Shown here: piece by piece, positions 28,901-30,487 of the stretch
Layout of the letters: each line of letters opens with the position of its first letter
Position numbering within the stretch: the stretch's first letter is position 1
The notes under the pieces: generated by a model
What the model was told of the DNA's origin: nothing
The model's input: the letters and a program-made list of their open reading frames with translations, nothing else
The model's database searches: none
Assembly: GCA_025450555.1 (NCBI GenBank)
Contig: JANWHF010000043.1
Span: forward strand, 1-30,487
Direction: 5' to 3'
From: Tepidisphaeraceae bacterium
GTDB lineage: Bacteria > Planctomycetota > Phycisphaerae > Tepidisphaerales > Tepidisphaeraceae
Length of the DNA: 30,487 nt
Program-made: the position numbers and the translations under genes

Positions 28901-30487
28901 CTTTCCGAGCCGATTCCCAATGGTGGCCGCATCAATTTGGGCTACACCGGCAACACCTCGCAAGCCACGACTTCTAACGCGGCGACCGTTCAAGTGCTCA
29001 TGCCCAATGGGCTGGAAAAGCTCACCGCGTACGATCCGGTCAACAATCCGGTTACCGTGCCAATCAGTGTTCGCTCCACCGGCCTGACTGCACAAGACTC
29101 CGTGATTCAGCTTGACGCGGGAAGCAGCACCGCCGTTGGCTCCTGGCTGGCCGATGCGTATCACGTCGGCAATGCTTCATCATCAACTATTGGCGGCACC
29201 ATCGATCTGTCAAAGATCACCACGGCTTTGGCTCCCGCCGCGGTTTATACGACTTTCGCCTGGCCATATGGCAGCAACACGCTCAGCTATCTCCTGCCGG
29301 CTCCATATGACACCGATAACTCCTATCGCCTGACACTGGAGTTCGTCGAACCCTACTACAACGCCGGCCAGCGCACCTTCAACATCGTGATCAATGGTAC
29401 GACAGTCATATCCAACTACGACATCGCCGCCGCCGCGGGCGGGATGAACAAGGCTGTTGAGGTTACACTTCCGGTTTCCGCCGTAGCAGGTCAGGGCATT
29501 CGGGTTGATCTCGTGAAGACCAGCAGCAGCTCCGACGGGCCGATCCTCAGTGCGCTGGCACTCACTCACGTGAATCCGAGCGGCCTGGCCAATCCCACCG
29601 TCTCGCTCTCTTATTCGGTCGATGGGGGATCGACCTACATTCCAATCGCCAGCGGGATCCCGCTCGATCCGACTGGCTCGGCGACCTACAACTGGCAGGT
29701 GCCGGCCACCTATAGCAATGACGCGATCGTGAAAGTTTCTTCCGACAACCTGACCAACGTTTCAGATACTTCCGATCAGCCGTTCCTGATCACCCCGGCC
29801 ACGACCACCTTCTACATTAATGACGGCTCACAAACCGGCGATGTCTACACGACCGCACCAGGCAACGATGCCAACACCGGCAAGAGCCCCGATTCACCCA
29901 TGTCGAGCCTTGGTGCGCTTCTGGCCGCTTACGGAAGCACCTTCAAGCCGGGCGACATGATCGAGGTCGACACCGGCTACTATCCGCTGCAGAGCAACAT
30001 CGTTTTAAATGCTGCTGAGCAGGGGATGACCATCCTTGGACCGAGCGGTGCAGGTGCCGTCTTCGACCGGCAAAGCACAAGCGGCGGAAGCGAAGCGTTC
30101 ATGCTCTCAAACGCAAGTGGTCTTACGCTTGAAAATCTCTCCATGACTGGTGGCCAGGATGGCGTCGTTGCCGCCAGTGGTTCTTATTCAGGCAACGTTT
30201 CCATCATCGGATGCGATGTGTACGGCAATTCCAACACCGGCATCTATTTCGATAGCACTAATGACAACATTGCCCTGATCAACAACACTCTCTGGAATAA
30301 TCCAAACGGAATCAGCCTCACTAACGACCACAATCTCACGTTGATTGGCAATACCGTATACAATGCTTCGAACACCGGAATCTACGCCGTGGGGCAGAAC
30401 ATCACCGGCACCAATAACGTCGCCTATAACGACGGGACGGGGATGTGGTTCTACAACATCAACCCCGGTCCCAACGACAAGCTGAAC
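13817..30487 (+). CDS. Giant modular LEPR-xLL surface protein with beta-helix repeats (5' part, at least 5557 codons)
   Basis: One frame is open from 13817 to the window edge, so the protein exceeds 5550 aa (over 550 kDa) and its C-terminus is missing. Order: LEPR-xLL-type head (LEKRLMLSG, residues 25-33); a long beta-rich region (to about residue 1770) with a flagellin-IN-like segment and three EF-hand loops; a PPC-like domain; then parallel beta-helix blocks full of NNT, GNT and YGIY rungs, divided by recurring modules (listed separately) and followed in unit three by PA14 and malectin-like domains. It is most likely exported and bound to the cell surface as an adhesin or polysaccharide-binding protein; the beta-helix could also be a polysaccharide lyase fold, but no catalytic site is evident. 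There is no classical signal peptide, as is usual for LEPR-xLL heads. ATG 13817 has GGAG eight bases upstream; ATG 13781 is in frame and possible. Confidence 0.9.
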   Translation, partial: MSKWDSRSRNSRALKRAAGTIVEQLEKRLMLSGSTDQTLTSGLVTSTGSSTDTGLVAPATQPSTRTGIRADSSSLQSASISSAAQQILLQGLNELNTLGPTLVGGAAWSAILPLAGQSISSQVDVAGLVSTLLQPTINALGGTQSLTTDNLVSLLQQAAINAGTGVSSSVGTVTGGFDSTNNQLLFSAPVTATHTSTIRLDAGQVASAMGITFGADATVTLNISITLNLTFGANLNSAVPSNQQFFVRLNNLTGSASISASNLSSSINVGFLKASIVNGSANLNGQIQVSLNGADSSGDVTYAQLVGTPATQLFAVQTQGSATANLPVTASLAGLSISGAPTLTLQSSDPFSGRSLAVSTNTDFAALNPFENASPASVFSMLQTLVSDLNQIGKGADQGSASALLSTKIPFSGGKTIRDLLTLGQAFQDKVIAPLSTATNTPNFTDAQSLLNALTQALGSGTSATYDPTMHRLTFQVNVSDSFSSLTVPMTFDLNMGALGGISSSSTVKITPGASLNMSVAIDLTPSVDVLTASSDAPANGQLPGDAHFTVDLGAATGLNGADVPIAVTVPADVTNQSIDDLVSDINTALATAGLGGLVTAGRNGNRITLGTTYSSVGASLALKVTAGDPAAAALGFVNGSKATSSEANSDRLSIQNASAKGTIALTTPSNINASAHYGFLGVAVNNGTASANAEADLSLTAGALRLTQIAAALINPATLVSSLNVSGSASATLPITVTPSIANASISGTPTLGISLANIANPAGAIVTAPQLGNLSSLANMSFANAMSALNQLISYLQSLAPLPEFGGKLPLINKSVDDLLGYSQKLINVLNQIASSPDNTLQALSSDLNSRLQASGVHTAAVALSIDNDAIKAAIHYQPLDFSATEPFSLSLQDLANLLSDSNPAKAALNGLGDIAQVGATGTVSARASADLELDLGIRLTTDPNDVTHGPFTPFIYDSSRVSLTAQLDATNLNASVNLGPVGLFIVNGSAHLTKQTDPALVEAPAEIGLTLPPITGHRYYFDQVADVAQPVLQGQMSLDLPLSTPTVANSIGDLTAFADLSNIAGTIHVTAPDLADAMKNFDLLSNLGVIVDGLDSLLGVVSDGLNDLAFVKSLPLVGDHLQDAFTFISDLRSTLRNTLEPLVQNPGGDAITEARTLIAQALGNALSDTNGDGQHTYQDVPFTTTDTDGDGIVDKVEFELPIDEMVQTAVPFDLGLPALNLSASGSVIVTADFHLDLRFGVSVADGFFIDTAYPQGVHAVSANVSVSLPATLSGELGFLHVNISDLGVADGNPSDSTNFSAGLLLDLKTPSSLSGSDIPFTDLVSGVYDPSDLASATLSGSAAVNLRLAVDFGDEGTFPHIQADLHIDWGFNGDPESAANTPTVSFDNIRLELGTFVSKLLGPVMSKIQDVLNPIMPVLNFLNSKVPVVSDIAGQDITWAEVLIGDGSLLQDLTGNGNIDPNSVSDTGTSANFSFIKDLITVDQLANEVPTQGSGAYINLGSFSLAGDDLRNPNSDVSKLANFAQTQIGDVGSELANLANDGNSDDASDASFLNNVGNLDGTNTGFDFPLFDDPTQAFRLLLGQDVSLVTFTPPQLNFNKNFSFDFSPFWPLTLTFGGDLAGTSNIEFGYDTHGLRQFLSDGDALDLLDGFYASSTGTENGTALPELSLHMDMYVSGGFDADVASLVAKGQLNVDVDANLNDPNHDGKVHADEMAYELKNQSDLGDKILSILDLTGSVGWSVDISASVGPLSKSFNVASGTILNFDTNQVLNGTTLPDRFEANDTQATAADLGVAPGIHVSGMSLHAAADKDFYKFTIVRPGAINITLNYQSGYVPGQIEYDVLDSKGNVVATGRGSGDNVVTTVNEQPGTYYLKVFGAGQSVAGAYSLAFDPAPTSNQHVYYVNDGSTANSYYTYAIGNDSNSGTDPSAPKATIQAILSSYTLGPNDIIVVDSGTYSTVVSMAAAQAGVAIYGSPQNQTILQGTHITLAGGGTLLYGFAINNTSVTFTDAGGSTGGIVENDSFTGSSQLAVTGSADIESNTFNTSVAPAIDVNAGSNEIVKIIGNTISGASTGIIVDGTGAADIFKNTINSASFYGIEVTTGIAAFIDGNTISLSNGVAGIRAAGHNTTIQNNTVTGSGTYAIDIFAGDGDQVLNNILNGPSTGIFSGSTGPITVNDNQISNTSTAGINLASTVSADVKSNTVNPGNGVAIEIGGGTAHTVSQNNIGGRGTIAIWLQGSASGNLDYNVIASGYATDIEIDGSGSSDVSYNQLSGATTYGIYFTGAGSHSVSRNTGSTSNATAVIRADGGVNAIEDNTFTGNAQWGVNLDQTAYGQVDANSFGTLSNTGIEVDGSGLVSITGNTFTGPSVYGIYVPNSTGATLQNNTFSTSSSTAQGIRLSADTSGSVSGNTLTGSSAIGIHLDGNSTSPITANSVSGAIISIEQDGPSADIENNVVSGSSNDGIDVSAATSATILNNQITVNTGTGIEYDGAGSADIESNKIHNTRVAGINIKNGTTVTLLSNQVTNSSPVGISATANGSMDVEGNTVSGSTTFGIILNTTGAVTLKTNQVQSMNGGQGIQVTAGSVTTLYQNSVSGGGADAIKVTASSVGAVTGNTVTVGNGQSFSRGIELATTTAGAITGNSTTGAILAIEFDGTGSIDAENNTLNGSSNIGIYAPSASGATVLANTIHTNGGNGVWVGGTASSNSMDVEGNNVSGSTTFGIVLDTTGAVTLKSNQVQQVPSVNGSTGIQATAGSVTTLYQNTVTGGGRDAINVTASSVGPVSGNIVTADTQKTFSRGIALVTTTSGAITGNSTTGAIIGIEFDGTGSIDAENNNLAGSSTYGLYAPSAVGATVLSNTINTNGGAGVWIGGAASNAPMDVESNTVSGSTPFGIVLNTTDAVTLKSNQVQSMNGGQGIQVTAGSVTMLYQNSVSGGGNDAIKVTASSVGPVTGNTVAAGTSRSFSRGIALVTTTSGPITGNNVAGAGTSVEFDGSGSIDAENNTLAKSIIYGLYAPSAVGATVLNNTINTSNGSGVWIGGAGAADIENNPAITGTTVYGIYLPNVTGATIKNNGIQMSAGAGLQIQSGSSETIDSNTINGSGSYGIYLTAPASGAITHNTVGVSNSTNIRYDSSTVAANVANNTLSGSTSYGIYLPSIGGAVLNNTIGAIQGIGIEADGTTPVDIEGNSGSGFNQYAIRVTHATLSTINNNGPMGLNGAQVGIEIDTGATTITGNTLTGSANYGIYTAPPTTGPIKSNVVNVAGANGIWFSNSSAADIENNTVSGSSNVGIYVPSAVTSTLTSNSVSGTGSSTGIRVDVGTSSISDNTVAGTGAWGIYLPTATTASVIDNEISGQTTGLYSDRGNATVYGNKIHNNTTGAVSRGQIGGSDWSDPNLIYNNTTGVNLPVSTTLQFNRLYGNGVAVAAAPYANINHNIIYRNTTASIFASGANNISVVNNTIYSPAGDSIRLVAGSTNASIENNILWSQAGYDLYVSTDSVAGLASDYNNLYTTGGGKVAFEVIDFTDILDWMLASGDDLHSIGTTRPNPTLDDPHFVNVAADDYHLTNVTSTSIDAGDPATPYALEPAPNGGRVNLGGYGNTPQAGNSPASYLYLDSPRMYVDWVASSFQYITWHSFNVSGNIDIEVDKEGVGKVADIAVVAVSQGQYLWSPQSSGLPADDSRYRIKITSVANPAISTSSREAFAVPNQTHSYYVNDSSTSNDVYTTATGDNRNTGTSPADPKPSIAAVLRPYDLGAQDTIYVDTGHYIELQNLIISGVSGIGDDEGVTITGPTDPTKQAILDRAYPYNGAYAMELDNADFTTVKNLTMTGGEIGLWIENGSTVLTGANLTVTGNTHDGLRIESDCVNPVLDSITATNNGRYGIYADTTMPSLEHSTIANNADTGLYLVNPGAIEVGGNAIYSNGTGINIFENDSVAPIIGDTNLSDGVAFGNQIYDNAADGIDANGPVRISGNSVFGQTGGGRWGINLSGGTASNNDVYSNTNGILSYGGTVTANRVYANSGTGIYLYYGSNTTLNDVYSNSVGIYVTSNSTIANNIVYSNSGFGIQLNNAGGAHLANNTVYQPAGDAVHVTSSSNVDVRNNILWAMAGADLYIASDSQVGFTSDYNDLVTSGSAIVGNWQGLAQATIATWRNASFTDADSLSQDPLFVSPKGADGQLGYVSSASDGRDDDFHLQSTNGAPTGSGFAPVIGSNGLPTLIAPGSTTSAADSPAIDRGDPNSAFNLEPAPNGGYIDLGAYGDTPQASHSAATYVQVISPDGGEVWPQGQTFTIQWRTETTNPQTGGSGSDTYSIDLMKVGSTTPVLNIATGVSNSGQFNWTVPPSLNPESDYEIRVTRNSTQVGISDQPFTIAAPIHLYYVNDSSVNPGDYTTAPGNDANDGLSPATPKASIRAVLAAYHLTSNDVIMVDAGSYVLDSNIVVTSDDAGVTIRGYISSANPSESTLIQRNNTASGSYGFELQGASGITLDHLDISGGQYGVFASNSSNSNNVTISNDTIHGNSSLNVYLPSSNDYPILNNNNFSNVGIELDGNNAIFTNNTLHDSNNGAWIFSNGAAVTGNTAYNISTGSGALGVQSYTTADIENNVLYNDYVALFTYSLTGQPVTVANNQIFNNAYGMTLNGNTIAFNNQVYGNTTVGINGGADVRGNYVYFNATGVATSGLAENNYVYDNSVGIASQYNGPVSGNHIYDNVTGITAGNGAITNNLIYNNGTAVYLSGSSGGTFDNNTIIQSSGQDAVVLVSHPGYSARNNIFDITTPGAHAYNISVDSENGFDSDYNDFDLAGGAAIGIIGSTSYTSLASWNFQLNLDRHSLTTDAQFVSNPAGADGILGAVGGLNGAYYSSTDLSGTPIFTRVDSSLNFNNSNSPGGGISGNAWSARWTGDINVPTTGTYTFYAQADDGLQIFLDGSATPLISQWNYNGNATDTASIALTAGLHSIEIDYHQLGGGADLALWWAGPGFAKTALTGNVLSNEHGVAPGNYGLDDSFAVVPGSPTIDAGDPSFAYLSEPIPNGGRINLGYTGNTSQATTSNAATVQVLMPNGLEKLTAYDPVNNPVTVPISVRSTGLTAQDSVIQLDAGSSTAVGSWLADAYHVGNASSSTIGGTIDLSKITTALAPAAVYTTFAWPYGSNTLSYLLPAPYDTDNSYRLTLEFVEPYYNAGQRTFNIVINGTTVISNYDIAAAAGGMNKAVEVTLPVSAVAGQGIRVDLVKTSSSSDGPILSALALTHVNPSGLANPTVSLSYSVDGGSTYIPIASGIPLDPTGSATYNWQVPATYSNDAIVKVSSDNLTNVSDTSDQPFLITPATTTFYINDGSQTGDVYTTAPGNDANTGKSPDSPMSSLGALLAAYGSTFKPGDMIEVDTGYYPLQSNIVLNAAEQGMTILGPSGAGAVFDRQSTSGGSEAFMLSNASGLTLENLSMTGGQDGVVAASGSYSGNVSIIGCDVYGNSNTGIYFDSTNDNIALINNTLWNNPNGISLTNDHNLTLIGNTVYNASNTGIYAVGQNITGTNNVAYNDGTGMWFYNINPGPNDKLN
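15419..15790 (+). other. Flagellin-IN-like beta segment in the giant protein
   Basis: The sequence has HFTVDLGAATGLNG, then SIDDLVSDINTALATAGLGG, then VTAGRNGNRITLGTT, and ends in ALGFVNGS. That order (beta strands, a helix with D-INxAL, a short strand pair with GNRITL, and a final LGF) resembles the flagellin hook IN motif found in FliD-like proteins and in large surface proteins. The assignment is by eye. Confidence 0.5.
17327..17362 (+). other. EF-hand-type calcium loop 1 in the giant protein
   Basis: DTNGDGQHTYQD has Asp/Asn at positions 1, 3 and 5, Gly at 6 and Asp at 12, matching the calcium-binding loop of dockerin/EF-hand proteins. A second loop follows 18 bp later, as in a paired site. 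Confidence 0.75.
17381..17416 (+). other. EF-hand-type calcium loop 2 in the giant protein
   Basis: DTDGDGIVDKVE fits the canonical loop fully: Asp at 1, 3, 5 and 9, Gly at 6, Ile at 7 and Glu at 12. This is the strongest of the three calcium sites. Confidence 0.85.
18929..18964 (+). other. EF-hand-type calcium loop 3 in the giant protein
   Basis: DPNHDGKVHADE has Asp/Asn at 1, 3 and 5, Gly at 6, Val in place of Ile at 8, and Glu at 12. It stands alone about 1.5 kb after the paired loops and just before the PPC-like domain. Confidence 0.75.
19139..19504 (+). other. PPC-like (bacterial pre-peptidase C-terminal) domain in the giant protein
   Basis: The order PDRFEANDTQATAADLG, AADKDFYKFTI, YDVLDSKGNVVATG, PGTYYLKVFG and AYSLAFD is the signature of the PPC domain (ExND start, D--FY-F, then PG-YYL-V). 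These small beta-sandwiches often appear beside secreted enzymes and adhesins. The domain marks the border between the N-terminal part and the beta-helix part. Confidence 0.8.
19529..19696 (+). repeat. YYVND module, copy 1 (168 nt)
   Basis: The 56 residues run YYVNDGS..., GNDSNSGT, PKATIQAIL, LGPNDIIVVDSGTY. This is the entry module of a beta-helix unit (D-N-G-sP--P--si--aL--y-l-p-D-I-VD-G-Y), like the Asn/Asp-rich N-terminal cap of DUF1565-type right-handed helices. It directly follows the PPC-like domain. Confidence 0.85.
19697..24541 (+). repeat. Very long parallel beta-helix block of the giant protein (unit 1)
   Basis: About 1600 residues consist of rungs of about 20-24 aa with stacked motifs such as IENNTF, GNTISG, YGIYLP and DIENNTVSGS. 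This is the pattern of right-handed parallel beta-helices, with an Asn ladder. It is by far the longest block; the next two units are much shorter. Three recent 0.5-kb duplications lie inside it. Confidence 0.85.
21449..22960 (+). repeat. Three tandem DNA repeats of 504, 513 and 495 bp inside the beta-helix
   Basis: Copies run 21449-21952, 21953-22465 and 22466-22960. Each begins MDVE-N-VSGST-FGI-L-TT-AVTLK-NQVQ, then has a QNSVSGGG/QNTVTGGG segment, SFSRGI-L-TTTSG-ITGN, FDGTGSIDAENN and finally N--GG-GVWVGG. The similarity is clear at the DNA level (for instance tttctcgcg...cggcatcg near 22730), so these are recent in-frame duplications of about 165-171 codons, each near seven rungs. Confidence 0.9.
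24542..24643 (+). repeat. IDxGDP-PNGG cassette, copy 1 (102 nt)
   Basis: The 34 residues start TSIDAGDP and include EPAPNGGRVNLGGYGNTPQA. This is the typical C-terminal cap of bacterial beta-helix proteins (SPAIDAGDP...NGGRINLGAYG). It closes beta-helix unit 1. Confidence 0.85.
24661..24957 (+). other. Kre9/KNH-like beta-sandwich, copy 1
   Basis: Segments YLDSPRMYVDWVASSFQYIT, HSFNVSGNIDIEVDKE, QYLWSPQ and SRYRIKITS fit the Kre9/KNH Ser-Thr-rich family pattern (P--g--w--G---I-W-----v-I-l, then a W-P and YrI-v). It links beta-helix unit 1 to the next YYVND module. It is more diverged than copy 2. Confidence 0.6.
24965..25132 (+). repeat. YYVND module, copy 2 (168 nt)
   Basis: YYVNDSS is followed by GDNRNTGTSP, PKPSIAAVL and LGAQDTIYVDTGHY. 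It has exactly the same length as copies 1 and 3, with no insertions or deletions. Confidence 0.9.
25133..26521 (+). repeat. Beta-helix block of unit 2
   Basis: The block begins with an insulated rung pair (ITGP...AILDRAYPY), then rungs with TVKNLTMTGG, NNGRYGIYAD and SNSVGIYVTS. A YNDLVTSG segment at its end leads to a loop before the next cap. Near 26190 a similar passage (SDYNDL) mirrors SDYNNL near 24345. Confidence 0.8.
26522..26623 (+). repeat. IDxGDP-PNGG cassette, copy 2 (102 nt)
   Basis: PAIDRGDP leads through EPAPNGGYIDLGAYGDTPQA. It has the same length as copies 1 and 3, and a serine precedes it, completing the usual SPAID motif. Confidence 0.88.
26645..26950 (+). other. Kre9/KNH-like beta-sandwich, copy 2
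   Basis: The clearest copy: VISPDGGEVWPQGQTFTIQW (strand A to B), SIDLMKVG, FNWTVPPSL and DYEIRVTRN, then SDQPFTI. This is the standard Kre9/KNH pattern of bacterial extracellular proteins. It again precedes a YYVND module. Confidence 0.8.
26960..27127 (+). repeat. YYVND module, copy 3 (168 nt)
   Basis: YYVNDSS, then GNDANDGLSP, PKASIRAVL and LTSNDVIMVDAGSY. It has the same length as copies 1 and 2. Confidence 0.9.
27128..28387 (+). repeat. Beta-helix block of unit 3
   Basis: Rungs such as TISNDTIHGN, ILNNNNFSN, IAFNNQVYGN and ISGNHIYDN form a shorter helix. SDYNDFDLAGG near 28206 is the same exit segment as at the ends of units 1 and 2. A PA14 domain follows immediately. Confidence 0.8.
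28388..28765 (+). other. PA14 domain in the giant protein
   Basis: GLNGAYYSSTDLSGTP, WSARWTGDINVPTTGTYTFY, ADDGLQIFLDG and HSIEIDYHQLGGGADLALWW follow the PA14 pattern closely (W-G---p--G-Y-F----DD---l-iDg, then h-i---Y---g-a--l-W). PA14 domains bind carbohydrate. Only unit 3 has one; it sits between the helix exit and the PNGG cassette. Confidence 0.9.
28865..28966 (+). repeat. IDxGDP-PNGG cassette, copy 3 (102 nt)
   Basis: PTIDAGDP leads through EPIPNGGRINLGYTGNTSQA. It is again 34 residues long. The helix it should cap ends about 480 bp earlier, because the PA14 domain lies between. Confidence 0.85.
28988..29803 (+). other. Kre9/KNH-like beta-sandwich, copy 3, apparently split by a malectin-like domain
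   Basis: The first strands (VQVLMPNGLEKLTAYD, then PISVRS) lie at about 28988-29098, and the last strands (VSLSYSVDGGSTYIPIA, TYNWQVPATYSNDAIVKVSS, SDQPFLI) at 29600-29803. The halves match copies 1 and 2 but are interrupted by the domain at 29111-29572. The reading of an insertion is inference from order and spacing. Confidence 0.6.
29111..29572 (+). other. Malectin-like domain in the giant protein
   Basis: LDAGSS, SWLADAYHVG, LSYLLPAPY, YRLTLEFVEPYYNAGQRTFN, IVINGT, NYDIAAAAGG, IRVDLVKTS and GPILSALAL follow the malectin/malectin-like order (aG--w--D, Y--p----Y-v-l-F-E-------R-F-v--ng--v--n-di----G, then G-i--a--l). Malectin-type domains bind glycans. Confidence 0.75.
29810..29983 (+). repeat. 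YYVND module, copy 4 (174 nt)
   Basis: FYINDGS, then GNDANTGKSP, LGALLAAY and PGDMIEVDTGYY. It is two residues longer than the other three copies (58 rather than 56), with the extra residues near STFKPGD. It opens a fourth unit that continues beyond the window. Confidence 0.88.
29984..30487 (+). repeat. Start of the beta-helix block of unit 4 (partial)
   Basis: Rungs GLTLENLSMTGG, YGNSNTGIYFDS and LIGNTVYNASNTGIYAVG run to the window edge with no stop codon, so the protein continues. Confidence 0.8.

Overview
The window looks like a piece of a Planctomycetota chromosome, most likely class Phycisphaerae. That placement is inferred from four things: a giant surface protein that opens with a LEPR-xLL-type motif (LEKRLMLSG), MoxR/VWA genes of planctomycete style, a heptose-activating enzyme typical of Gram-negative envelopes, and small membrane or secreted proteins of types I associate with this phylum. 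No database search was possible, so the lineage is a judgement. There are no tRNA or rRNA genes, IS elements or CRISPR arrays.

Left part (1-5770). The window opens on the 3' half of a terminator. A strong extended -10 promoter then leads into a leader of about 385 nt, rich in hairpins, before a 274-aa sigma-70 factor. On the minus strand lie a 71-aa exported protein and a three-gene envelope-stress cluster resembling E. coli yqjD-yqjE: a DUF883 protein, a two-helix holin-superfamily-III protein and a third small membrane protein. A membrane-anchored hypothetical protein (+) and hldE (-) converge on a perfect 10-bp stem.

Central part (5889-13372). A co-directional cluster encodes a three-helix membrane protein with a very Gln-rich coiled-coil tail (DUF4175-like), an NHL-propeller lipoprotein, a 1070-aa membrane protein combining two VWA domains with a glutamine-amidotransferase-like fold, a 64-aa protein and a MoxR AAA+ ATPase. 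This resembles the MoxR/VWA (Bat, aerotolerance-type) membrane chaperone systems. The usual DUF58 partner is missing and the gene order is unusual. An 11-bp-stem terminator closes the cluster.

Right part (13817-30487). One uninterrupted reading frame of at least 5557 codons fills the rest and runs off the edge. It encodes a giant modular extracellular protein. In order it has a LEPR-xLL head, a long beta-rich region with a flagellin-IN-like segment and three EF-hand-type calcium loops, a PPC-like domain, and then parallel beta-helix blocks. The blocks are punctuated by recurring modules of nearly fixed length: four YYVND modules (168, 168, 168 and 174 nt), three cassettes of exactly 102 nt (IDxGDP...PNGG), and Kre9/KNH-like beta-sandwiches. 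The third unit carries extra carbohydrate-binding-type domains (PA14 and malectin-like). The malectin-like domain appears to split the beta-sandwich in two. The first beta-helix contains three diverging tandem DNA repeats of about 0.5 kb.

Together the window is mostly about the cell envelope: heptose activation, envelope-stress proteins, a MoxR/VWA membrane machine and a giant adhesin-like protein. Whether the MoxR machine serves the giant protein beside it is open.
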